A stretch of 64,000 nt of DNA from Fasciola hepatica. Lineage: Eukaryota > Platyhelminthes > Trematoda > Plagiorchiida > Fasciolidae. Numbering within the stretch: position 1 is the first letter of the stretch; every line of letters starts with the position of its first letter. This document shows, in pieces, positions 53,403-64,000 of the stretch. The DNA lies in NCBI GenBank assembly GCA_948099385.1, contig CANUEZ040000208.1, positions 1,116,001 through 1,180,000 of the forward strand, written 5' to 3'. The notes below the pieces were generated by a model. That model was not told where the DNA came from. It did no database searches and saw only the letters and a program-made list of their open reading frames with translations. The position numbers and the translations under genes are program-made.

Positions 53403-54670
53403 CTATGCGTACTCGGTACTCCTATGCCCACTCGTCTTCTGACTTGTACACTCCGATGATCTTTTATGTTCACTAGGATCTAATTTGAATCTACTCGATT
53501 GTGAACGGATACTGTTGATTGAAGAGGCGACAAATGAATGAGAATTGTCATTTCTCGTAGTTATTCGTGTCTGGGTCACTGCTAACCCAACGAACAACGA
53601 GTTTGCATTTGCAAGCGCTCATCTCATATTCATAGTCAGTAAGTAGTATGTGAACGTGTGTGTGGACGACATTTTCGAGGAAGCACACGACCGGTTTGGC
53701 GGTTGTTGCCGCTCATCAGCTATGCGTACTCGGTACTCCTATGCCCACTCGTCTTCTGACTTGTACACTCCGATGATCTTTTATGTTCAATAGGATCTAA
53801 TTTGAATCGTCTCGATTGTGAATGGATACTGTTGATTGAAGTGGCGACAAATGAATGAGAATTGTCATTTCTCGTAGTTATTCGTGTCTGTGTCACTGCT
53901 AACCCAACGAACAACGAGTTTGCATTTGCAAGCGCTCATCTCATATTCATAGTCAGTAAGTAGTATGTGAACGTGTGTGTGGACGACATTTTCGAGGAAG
54001 CACACGACCGGTTTGGCGGTTGTTTCCGCTCATCAGCTATGCGTACTCGGTACTCCTATGCCCACTCGTCTTCTGACTTGTACACTCCGATGATCTTTTA
54101 TGTTCAATAGGATCTAATTTGAATCGTCTCGATTGTGAATGGGTTCTGTTGATTGAAGTGGCGACAAATGAATGAGAATTGTCATTTCTCGTAAATATTA
54201 GTGTCTGGGTCACTGCTAACCGAACGAACAACGAGTTTGCATTTGCAAGCGCTCATCTCATATTCATAGTCAGTAAGTAGTATGTGAACGTGTGTGTGGA
54301 CGACATTTTCGAGGAAGCGCACGACCGGTTTGGCGGTTGTTGCCGCTCATCAGCTATGCGTACTCGGTACTCCTATGCCCACTCGTCTTCTGACTTGTAC
54401 ACTCCGATGATCTTTTATGTTCACTAGGATCTAATTTGAATCGTCTCGATTGTGAATGGATATTGTTGATTGAAGAGGCGACAAATGAATGAGAATTGTC
54501 ATTTCTCGTAGTTATTCGTGTCTGGGTCACTGCTAACCCAACGAACAACGAGTTTGCATTTGCAAGCGCTCATCTCATATTCATAGTCAGTAAGTAGTAT
54601 GTGAACGTGTGTGTGGACGACATTTTCGAGGAAGCACACGACCGGTTTGGCGGTTGTTGCCGCTCATCAG

Positions 54671-56575
54671 CTATGCGTACTCGGTACTCCTATGCCCACT
54701 CGTCTTCTGACTTGTACACTCCGATGATCTTTTATGTTCACTAGGATCTAATTTGAATCGTCTCGATTGTGAATGGATACTGTTGATTGAAGAGGCGACA
54801 AATGAATGAGAATTGTCATTTCTCGTAGTTATTCGTGTCTGGGTCACTGCTAACCCAACGAACAACGAGTTTGCATTTGCAAGCGCTCATCTCATATTCA
54901 TAGTCAGTAAGTAGTATGTGAACGTGTGTGTGGACGACATTTTCGAGGAGCAAACACGACCGGTTTGGCGGTTGTTGCCGCTCATCAGCTATGCGTACTC
55001 GGTACTCCTATGCCCACTCGTCTTCTGACTTGTACACTCCGATGATCTTTTATGTTCACTAGGATCTAATTTGAATCGTCTCGATTGTGAATGGATACTG
55101 TTGATTTTAGAGGCGACAAATGAATGAGAATTGTCATTTCTCGTAGTTATTCGTGTCTGGGTCACTGCTAACCCAACGAACAACGAGTTTGCATTTGCAA
55201 GCGCTCATCTCATATTCATAGTCAGTAAGTAGTATGTGAACGTGTGTGTGGACGACATTTTCGAGGAGCAAACACGACCGGTTTGGCGGTTGTTGCCGCT
55301 CATCAGCTATGCGTACTCGGTACTCCTATGCCCACTCGTCTTCTGACTTGTACACTCCGATGATCTTTTATGTTCAATAGGATCTAATTTGAATCGTCTC
55401 GATTGTGAATGGATACTGTTGATTGAAGAGGCGACAAATGAATGAGAATTGTCATTTCTCGTAGTTATTCGTGTCTGGGTCACTGCTAACCCAACGAACA
55501 ACGAGTTTGCATTTGCAAGCGCTCATCTCATATTCATAGTCAGTAAGTAATATGTGAACGTGTGTGTGGACGACATTTTCGAGGAAGCGCACGACCGGTT
55601 TGGCGGTTGTTGCCGCTCATCAGCTATGCGTACTCGGTACTCCTATGCCCACTCGTCTTCTGACTTGTACACTCCGATGATCTTTTATGTTCACTAGGAT
55701 CTAATTTGAATCGTCTCGATTGTGAATGGATACTGTTGATTGAAGAGGCGACAAATGAATGAGAATTGTCATTTCTCGTAGTTATTCGTGTCTGGGTCAC
55801 TGCTAACCCAACGAACAACGAGTTTGCATTTGCAAGCGCTCATCTCATATTCATAGTCAGTAAGTAGTATGTGAACGTGTGTGTGGACGACATTTTCGAG
55901 GAAGCACACGACCGGTTTGGCGGTTGTTGCCGCTCATCAGCTATGCGTACTCGGTACTCCTATGCCCACTCGTCTTCTGACTTGTACACTCCGATGATCT
56001 TTTATGTTCACTAGGATCTAATTTGAATCGTCTCGATTGTGAATGGATACTGTTGATTGAAGAGGCGACAAATGAATGAGAATTGTCATTTCTCGTAGTT
56101 ATTCGTGTCTGGGTCACTGCTAACCCAACGAACAACGAGTTTGCATTTGCAAGCGCTCATCTCATATTCATAGTCAGTAAGTAGTATGTGAACGTGTGTG
56201 TGGACGACATTTTCGAGGAAGCACACGACCGGTTTGGCGGTTGTTGCCGCTCATCAGCTATGCGTACTCGGTACTCCTATGCCCACTCGTCTTCTGACTT
56301 GTACACTCCGATGATCTTTTATGTTCACTAGGATCTAATTTGAATCGTCTCGATTGTGAATGGATACTGTTGATTTTAGAGGCGACAAATGAATGAGAAT
56401 TGTCATTTCTCGTAGTTATTCGTGTCTGGGTCACTGCTAACCCAACGAACAACGAGTTTGCATTTGCAAGCGCTCATCTCATATTCATAGTCAGTAAGTA
56501 GTATGTGAACGTGTGTGTGGACGACATTTTCGAGGAGCAAACACGACCGGTTTGGCGGTTGTTGCCGCTCATCAG
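54671..56575. repeat. 4-mer higher-order repeat with gttgattttagagg monomers (m173-m178)
   Basis: A cactagg monomer is followed by a cactagg monomer with gttgattttagagg and a 318-bp ending at m173-m174 and again at m177-m178, about 1270 bp apart. Between them lie a plain monomer ending gcgcac (m175) and a cactagg monomer (m176). m173 is a 318-bp monomer and m177 is not, so the copies are not perfect. The m174-m175 pair closely resembles m136-m137 (42925-43559). Confidence 0.78.
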
Positions 56576-59500
56576 CTATGCGTACTCGGTACTCCTATGC
56601 CCACTCGTCTTCTGACTTGTACACTCCGATGATCTTTTATGTTCACTAGGATCTAATTTGAATCGTCTAGATTGTGAATTGATACTGTTGATTGGAGTGG
56701 CGACAAATGAATGAGAATTGTCATTTCTCGTAGTTATTCGTGTCTGGGTCACTGCTAACCCAACGAACAACGAGTTTGCATTTGTAAGCGCTCATCTCAT
56801 ATTCATAGTCAGTGAGTAGTATGTGAACGTGTGTGTGGACGACATTTTCGAGGAAGCACACGACCAGTTTGGCGGTTGTTGCCGCTCATCAGCTATGCGT
56901 ACTCGGTACTCCCATGCCCACTCGTCTTCTGACTTGTACACTCCGATGATCTTTTATGTTCACTAGGATCTAATTTGAATCGTCTCGATTGTGAATGGAT
57001 ACTGTTGATTGAAGTGGCGAACAATGAATGAGAATTGTCATTTCTCGTAGTTATTCGTGTCTGGGTCACTGCTAACCCAACGAACAACGAGTTTGCATTT
57101 GTAAGCGCTCATCTCATATTCATAGTCAGTGAGTAGTATGTGAACGTGTGTGTGGACGACATTTTCGAGGAAGCACACGACCAGTTTGGCGGTTGTTGCC
57201 GCTCATCAGCTATGCGTACTCGGTACTCCTATGCCCACTCGTCTAATGACTTGTACACTCCGAAGATCTTTTATGTTCAATAGGATCTAATTTGAATCGT
57301 CTCGATTGTGAATGGATACTGTTGATTGAAGTGGCGACAAATGAATGAGAATTGTCATTTCTCGTAGTTATTCGTGTCTGGGTCACTGCTGACCCAACGA
57401 ACAACGAGTTTGCACTTGCAAGCGCTCATCTCATATTCATAGTCAGTAAGTAGTATGTGAACGTGTGTGTTGACGACATTTTCGAGGAAGCACACGACCG
57501 GTTTGGCGGTTGTTGCCGCTCATCAGCTATGCGTACTCGGTACTCCTATGCCCACTCGACTTCTGACTTGTACACTCCGATGATCTTTTATGTTCACTAG
57601 GATCTAATTTGAATCGTCTCGATTGTGAATGGATACTGTTGATTGAAGTGGCGACAAATGAATGAGAATTGTCATTTCTCGTAGTTATTCGTGTCTGGGT
57701 CACTGCTAACCCAACGAACAACGAGTTTGCATTTGTAAGCGCTCATCTCATATTCATAGTCAATGAGTAGTATGTGAACGTGTGTGTGGACGACATTTTC
57801 GAGGAAGCACACGACCGGTTTGGCGGTTGTTGCCGCTCATCAGCTATGCGTACTCGGTACTCCCATGCCCACTCGTCTAATGACTTGTACACTCCGATGA
57901 TCTTCTGTAATCATTAGGATCTAATTTGAATCGTCTCGATTGTGAATGGATCCTGTTGATTGAAGTGGCGACAAATGAATGAGAATTGTCATTTCTCGTA
58001 GTTATTCGTGTCTGGGTCACTGCTAACCCAACGAACAGCGAGTTTGCATTTGCAAGCGCTCATCTCATATTCATAGTCAGTAAGTAGTATGTAAACGTGT
58101 GTGTGGACGACATTTTCGAGGAAGCACACGACCGGTTTGGCGGTTGTTGCCGCTCATCAGCTATGCGTACTCGGTACTCCTCTGCCCACTCGACTTCTGA
58201 CTTGTACACTCCGATGATCTTTTATGTTCAATGGGATCTAATTTGAATCGTCTCGATTGTGAATGGATACTGTTGATTGAAGAGGCGACAAATGAATGAG
58301 AATTGTCATTTCTCGTAGTTATTCGTGTCTGGGTCACTGCTAACCCAACGAACAACGAGTTTGCATTTGCAAGCGCTCATCTCATATTCATAGTCAGTAA
58401 GTAGTATGTGAACGTGTGTGTGGACGACATTTTCGGGGAAGCACACGACCGGTTTGGCGGTTGTTGCCGCTCATCAGCTATGCGTACTCGGTACTCGTAT
58501 GCCCACTCGTCTTCTGACTTGTACACTCCGATGATCTTTTATGTTTAATAGGATCTATTTTGAATCTACTCGATTGTGAATGGATACTGTTGAATGAAGT
58601 GGCGACAAATGAATGAGAATTGTCATTTCTCGTAGTTATTCGTGTCTGTGTCACTGCTAACCCAACGAACAACGAGTTTGCATTTGCAAGCGCTCATCTC
58701 ATATTCATAGTCAGTAAGTAGTATGTGAACGTGTGTGTGGACGACATTTTCGAGGAAGCACACGACCAGTTTGGCGGTTGTTGCCGCTCATCAGCTATGC
58801 GTACTCGGTACTCGTATGCCCACTCGTCTAATGACTTGTACACTCCGATGATCTTTTATGTTCAATAGGATCTTATTTGAATCGTCTTGATTGTGAATGG
58901 ATACTGTTGATTGAAGTGGCGACAAATGAATGAGAATTGTCATTTCTCGTAGTTATTCGTGTCTGGGTCACTGCTAACCCAACGAACAACGAGTTTGCAT
59001 TTGCAAGCGCTCATCTCATATTCATAGTCAGTAAGTAGTATGTGAACGTGTGTGTGGACGACATTTTCGAGGAAGCACACGACCGGTTTGGCGGTTGTTG
59101 CCGCTCATCAGCTATGCGTACTCGGTACTCCTATGCCCACTCGTCTTCTGACTTGTACACTCCGATGATCTTTTATGTTCAATAGGATCTAATTTGAATC
59201 GTCTCGATTGTGAATGGATACTGTTGATTGAAGTGGCGACAAATGAATGAGAATTGTCATTTCTCGTAGTTATTCGTGTCTGTGTCACTGCTAACCCAAC
59301 GAACAACGAGTTTGCATTTGCAAGCGCTCATCTCATATTCATAGTCAGTAAGTAGTATGTGAACGTGTGCGTGGACGACATTTTCGGGGAAGCACACGAC
59401 CGGTTTGGCGGTTGTTGCCGCTCATCAGCTATGCGTACTCGGTACTCCTATACCCTCTCGTCTTCTGACTTGTACACTCCGATGATCTTTTATGTTCAAT

Positions 59501-61330
59501 AGGATCTATTTTGAATCGTGTCGATTGTGAATGGATACTGTTGATTGAAGTGGCGACAAATGAATGAGAATTGTCATTTCTCGTAGTTATTCGTGTCTGG
59601 GTCACTGCTAACCCAACGAACAACGAGTTTGCATTTGCAAGCGCTCATCTCATATTCATAGTCAGTAAGTAGTATGTGAACGTGTGTGTGGACGACATTT
59701 TCGAGGAAGCACACGACCAGTTTGGCGGTTGTTGCCGCTCATCAGCTATGCGTACTCGGTACTCCTATGCCCACTCGTCTTCTGACTTGTACATTCCAAT
59801 GATCTTTTATGTTCACTAGGATCTAATTTGATTCGTCTCGATTGTGAATGGATACTGTTGATTGAAGTGGCGACAAATGAATGAGAATTGTCATTTCTCC
59901 TAAATATTAGTGTCTGGGTCACTGCTAACCCAACGAACAACGAGTTTGCATTTGCAAGCGCTCATCTCATATTCATAGTCAGTGAGTAGTATGTGAACGT
60001 GTGTGTGGACGACATTTTCGAGGAAGCACACGACCGGTTTGGCGGTTGTTGCCGCTCATCAGCTATGCGTACTCGGTACTCCTATGCCCACTCGACTTCT
60101 GACTTGTACACTCCGATGATCTTTTATGTTCAATAGGATCTAATTTGAATCGTCTCGATTGTGAATGGATACTGTTGATTGAAGTGGCGACAAATGAATG
60201 AGAATTGTCATTTCTCGTAGTTATTCGTGTCTGGGTCACTGCTAACCCAACGAACAATGAGTTTGCATTTGCAAGCGCTCATCTCATATTCATAGTTAGT
60301 AAGTAGTATGTGAACGTGTGTGTGGACGACATTTTCGAGGAAGCACACGACCGGTTTGGCGGTTGTTGCCGCTCATCAGCTATGCGTACTCGGTACTCCT
60401 ATGCCCACTCGTCTACTGACTTGTACACTCCGATGATCTTTTATGTTCTCTAGGATCTAATTTGAATCGTCTCGATTGTGAATGGATACTGTTGATTGAA
60501 GAGGCGACAAATGAATGAGAATTGTCATTTCTCGTAGTTATTCGTGTCTGGGTCACTGCTAACCCAACGAACAACGAGTTTGCATTTGCAAGCGCTCATC
60601 TCATATTCATAGTCAGTAAGTAGTATGTGAACGTGTGCGTGGACGACATTTTCGAGGAAGCACACGACCGGTTTGGCGGTTGTTGCCGCTCATCAGCTAT
60701 GCGTACTCGGTACTCCTCTGCCCACTCGACTTCTGACTTGTACACTCCGATGATCTTTTATGTTCAATAGGATCTAATTTAAATCGTCTCGATTGTGAAT
60801 GGATACTGTTGATTGAAGTGGCGACAAATGAATGAGAATTGTCATTTCTCGTAGTTATTCGTGTCTGTGTCACTGCTAACCCAACGAACAACGAGTTTGC
60901 ATTTGCAAGCGCTCATCTCATATTCATAGTCAGTAAGTAGTATGTGAACGTGTGCGTGGACGACATTTTCGGGGAAGCACACGACCGGTTTGGCGGTTGT
61001 TGCCGCTCATCAGCTATGCGTACTCGGTACTCCTATGCCCACTCGTCTTCTGACTTGTACACTCCGATGATCTTTTATGTTCAATAGGATCTAATTTGAA
61101 TCGTGTCGATTGTGAATGGATACTGTTGATTGAAGTGGCGACAAATGAATGAGAATTGTCATTTCTCGTAGTTATTCGTGTCTGGGTCACTGCTAACCCA
61201 ACGAACAACGAGTTTGCATTTGCAAGCGCTCATCTCATATTCAAAGTCAGTAAGTGGTATGTGAACGTGTGTGTGGACGACATTTTCGAGGAAGCACACG
61301 ACCAGTTTGGCGGTTGTTGCCGCTCATCAG

Positions 61331-61650
61331 CTATGCGTACTCGGTACTTCTATGCCCACTCGTCTTCTGACTTGTACACTCCGGTGATCTTTTTTCATGT
61401 TCAATAGGATCTAATTTAAATCGTCTCGATTGTGAATGGATACTGTTGATTGAAGTGGCGACAAATGAATGAGAATTGTCATTTCTTGTAGTTATTCGTG
61501 TCTGGGTCACTGCTAACCCAACGAACAACGAGTTTGCATTTGCAAGCGCTCATCTCATATTCATAGTCAGTAAGTAGTATGTGAACGTGTGTGTGGACGA
61601 CATTTTCGAGGAAGCACACGACCGGTTTGGCGGTTGTTGCCGCTCATCAG
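61331..61650. repeat. 320-bp monomer of the ccggtgatc subtype (m194)
   Basis: The box cttttttcatgttcaatagg is linked to ccggtgatc. The same linked pair is present at m143 (45145), m196 (61968) and the partial m202 (63873), so these four form one subtype, distinct from m70 and from the caaaagg group. Confidence 0.88.
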
Positions 61651-62287
61651 CTATGCGTACTCGGTACTCCTATGCCCACTCGTCTTCTGACTTGTACACT
61701 CCGATGATCTTTTATGTTCAATAGGATCTAATTTGAATCGTCTCGATTGTGAATGGATACTGTTGATTGAAGTGGCGACAAATGAATGAGAATTGTCATT
61801 TCTCGTAGTTATTCGTGTTTGGGTCGCTGCTGACCAAACGAACAACGAGTTTGCATTTGCAAGCGCTCATCTCATATTCATAGTCAGTAAGTAGTATGTG
61901 AACGTGTGTGTGGACGACATTTTCGAGGAAGCACACGACCGGTTTGGCGGTTGTTGCCGCTCATCAGCTATGCGTACTCGGTACTCCTATGCCCACTCGT
62001 CTTCTGACTTGTACACTCCGGTGATCTTTTTTCATGTTCAATAGGATCTAATTTGAATCGTCTCGATTGTGAATGGATACTGTTGATTGAAGTGGCGACA
62101 AATGAATGAGAATTGTCATTTCTCGTAGTTATTCGTGTTTGGGTCACTGCTAACCCAACGAACAACGAGTTTGCATTTGCAAGCGCTCATCTCATATTCA
62201 TAGTCAGTAAGTAGTATGTGAACGTGTGTGTGGACGACATTTTCGGGGAAGCACACGACCGGTTTGGCGGTTGTTGCCGCTCATCAG

Positions 62288-62653
62288 CTATGCGTACTCG
62301 GTACTCCTATGCCCACTCGTCTTCTGACTTGTACACTCCGATGATCTTTTATGTTCAATAGGATCTAATTTGAATCGTGTCGATTGTGAATGGATACTGT
62401 TGATTGAAGTGGCGACAAATGATTGAGAATTGTCATTTCTCGTAGTTATTCGTGTCTGGGTCACTGCTGACCCAACAAAAAACGAGATTGCATTTGCAAG
62501 CACTCGTCTCATATTCAAAGTCAGTAAGTGGTATGTGAACGTGTGTGTGGACGACATTTTCGAGGAAGCACACGACCGGTTTGGCGGTTGTTGCCGCTCA
62601 TCAGCTATGCGTACTCGGTACTCCAATGCCCACTCGACTTCTGACTTGTACAC
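62288..62653 (-). other. Accidental 121-codon fused reading frame, judged non-coding
   Basis: In m197 the changes gcactcgtctc (for gcgctcatctc, about 62499-62509) turn the TGA that normally lies upstream of the recurrent 64-codon frame into CGA. The neighbouring monomer, m198, has lost the TAG that would close the preceding frame (ccaatgccc for cctatgccc). The result is a 121-codon frame that straddles the m197-m198 junction. It is the longest frame in the window and occurs once. It depends on two private changes, so it is best read as mutational accident. Confidence 0.75.
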
Positions 62654-63872
62654 TCCGATGATCTTTTATGTTCAATAGGATCTAATTTGAATCGTCTCGA
62701 TTGTGAATGGATACTGTTGATTGAAGTGGCGACAAATGAATGAGAATTGTCATTTCTTGTAGTTAATTGTGTCTGGGTCACTGCTAACCCAACGAACAAC
62801 GAGTTTGCATTTGCAAGCGCTCATCTCATATTCATAGTCAGTAAGTAGTATGTGAACGTGTGTGTGGACGACATTTTCGAGGAAGCACACGACCGGTTTG
62901 GCGGTTGTTGCCGCTCATCAGCTATGCGTACTCGGTATTCCTATGCCCACTCGTCTACTGACTTGTACACTCCGATGATCTTTTATGTTTAATAGGATCT
63001 AATTTGAATCGTCTCGATTGTGAATGGATACTGTTGATTGAAGTGGCGACAAATGAATGAGAATTGTCATTTCTCGTAGTTATTCGTGTCTGGGTCACTG
63101 CTAACCCAACGATCAACGAGTTTGCATTTGCAAGCGCTCATCTCATATTCATAGTCAGTAAGTAGTATGTGAACGTGTGTGTGGACGACATTTTCGAGGA
63201 AGCACACGACCGGTTTGGCGGTTGTTGCCGCTCATCAGCTATGCGTACTCGGTACTCCTATGCCCACTCGTCTTCTGACTTGTACACTCCGATGATCTAT
63301 TATTTTCACTAGGATCTAATTTAAATCGTCTCGATTGTGAATGGATACTGTTGATTGAAGAGGCGACAAATGAATGAGAATTGTCATTTCTCGTAGTTAT
63401 TCGTGTCTGGGTCACTGCTAACCCAACGAACAACGAGTTTGCATTTGCAAGCGCTCATCTCATATTCATAGTCAGTAAGTAGTATGTGAACGTGTGTGTG
63501 GACGACATTTTCGAGGAAGCACACGACCGGTTTGGCGGTTGTTGCCGCTCATCAGCTATGCGTACTCGGTACTCCTATGCCCACTCGTCTACTGACTTGT
63601 ACACTCCGATGATCTTTTATGTTCAATAGGATCTAATTTGAATCGTCTCGATTGTGAATGGATACTGTTGATTGAAGTGGCGACAAATGAATGAGAATTG
63701 TCATTTCTCGTAGTTATTCTTGTTTGGGTCGTTGCTGACCAAACGAACAACGAGTTTGCATTTGCAAGCGCTCATCTCATATTCATAGTCAGTAAGTAGT
63801 ATGTGAACGTGTGTGTGGACGACATTTTCGAGGAAGCACACGACCGGTTTGGCGGTTGTTGCCGCTCATCAG

Positions 63873-64000
63873 CTATGCGTACTCGGTACTCCTATGCCCA
63901 CTCGTCTTCTGACTTGTACACTCCGGTGATCTTTTTTCATGTTCAATAGGATCTAATTTGAATCGTCTAGATTGTGAATGGATACTGTTGATTGAAGTGG
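63873..64000. repeat. Partial monomer at right edge (m202), 320-bp subtype
   Basis: The first 128 bases of a further monomer, carrying ccggtgatc, cttttttcatgttcaatagg, gtctagattg and gaagtgg. The array therefore continues past the window. Confidence 0.95.

Larger units (their letters stand above)
1..64000. repeat. 317-bp satellite DNA array, about 202 head-to-tail monomers
   Basis: The same unit recurs in one orientation from the first base to the last, with a step of 317 bp. There are 201 full monomers from 121 to 63872. The length budget closes exactly: 201 x 317 plus net indels of +35 (one -1, twelve +1, eight +3) equals the observed 63752 bp. Monomers differ from one another by a handful of substitutions, so identity looks like about 96-100% by eye. 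The consensus has 140 G+C in 317 bases (44%). No inversion, foreign insertion or unique spacer is visible. Long homogeneous arrays of this kind are known from eukaryotic centromeric, pericentromeric and subtelomeric heterochromatin; which applies here cannot be told, since no flank is present. The family is not one I recognise. Confidence 0.98.
56576..64000. repeat. More diverged right-hand domain (m179-m202)
   Basis: The change gaagtggcg is carried by most monomers here but is occasional elsewhere. Monomers also carry more private changes: gaccagttt, tttgtaagcg, agtgagtag, ctcgacttc, gtgtgcgtgg, tcctctgcc, gtgtcgattg. No clear higher-order repeat is visible, although 320-bp monomers occur at m194 (61331), m196 (61968) and the partial m202. 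This is what an array looks like where homogenisation is weaker, for example nearer an edge, but no edge is seen. Confidence 0.65.

Noticed and set aside
121..63433. Family of some 172 small minus-strand proteins of 64-65 residues
   Set aside because: The frames start at TTG, have no ATG, shift phase between monomers, and are broken by amplified nonsense changes. They reflect one repeated DNA unit.
1..64000. CRISPR array or prokaryotic repeat system
   Set aside because: There are no short repeats separated by unique spacers; the whole 317-bp unit repeats and no associated genes are present.
1..64000. Tandem rRNA, 5S, tRNA, snRNA or histone gene cluster
   Set aside because: No rRNA, tRNA or snRNA signature, pol III A/B boxes, or histone-like frames are seen in the monomer, and 317 bp is too short for most of these.

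Overview
The whole window is one uninterrupted satellite DNA array. A 317-bp monomer is repeated head to tail: 201 complete monomers lie between 121 and 63872, with partial copies at the two ends (1-120 and 63873-64000). I take each monomer to start at the ctatgcgtac motif and number them m1 (121) to m201 (63556). By coordinate arithmetic, 180 monomers are 317 bp, one is 316 bp, twelve are 318 bp and eight are 320 bp. There is no unique DNA, transposon insertion, RNA gene, CRISPR array or credible protein gene anywhere.

This is typical of eukaryotic constitutive heterochromatin (centromeric, pericentromeric or subtelomeric), read through by a long-read assembly. I do not recognise the family and cannot name the organism. 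The consensus is about 44% G+C (140 of 317) and is not CpG-depleted (19 CpG against about 15 expected), which argues weakly against a heavily CpG-methylated vertebrate or plant germline. One short block on the minus strand equals the left half of the CENP-B box, but the right half is missing.

The array is a mosaic. By linked variants it divides roughly into: 121-10580 (gttaac, TNQK-type and NDYR-type monomers; a perfect-looking 4-mer higher-order repeat at 4241-6776); 10581-23580 (ttatttgtg, ctcctag, cacggct and ccgttttgg variants; a degenerate repeat with a 15-monomer period); 23581-33091 (gaacgg-rich; an 8-mer repeat); 33092-48000 (where most of the 318-bp monomers lie); 48001-54353 (3-mer and 2-mer repeats, 320-bp monomers); 54354-56575 (4-mer repeat); and 56576-64000 (gaagtggcg nearly fixed, more private changes).

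A 64-65 codon frame recurs on the minus strand in about 172 of 201 monomers, but it has no ATG, starts at TTG, and is destroyed in 28 monomers by nonsense changes or loss of that TTG that have themselves been amplified. I regard it as non-coding. The interest lies in the array's evolution: nested higher-order repeats, a variable box at offset 59-75, segregating length variants, and variant patches shared by monomers up to 30 kb apart. Protein-type letters used below (for example NDYR) are only shorthand for monomer alleles. All comparisons were made by eye.
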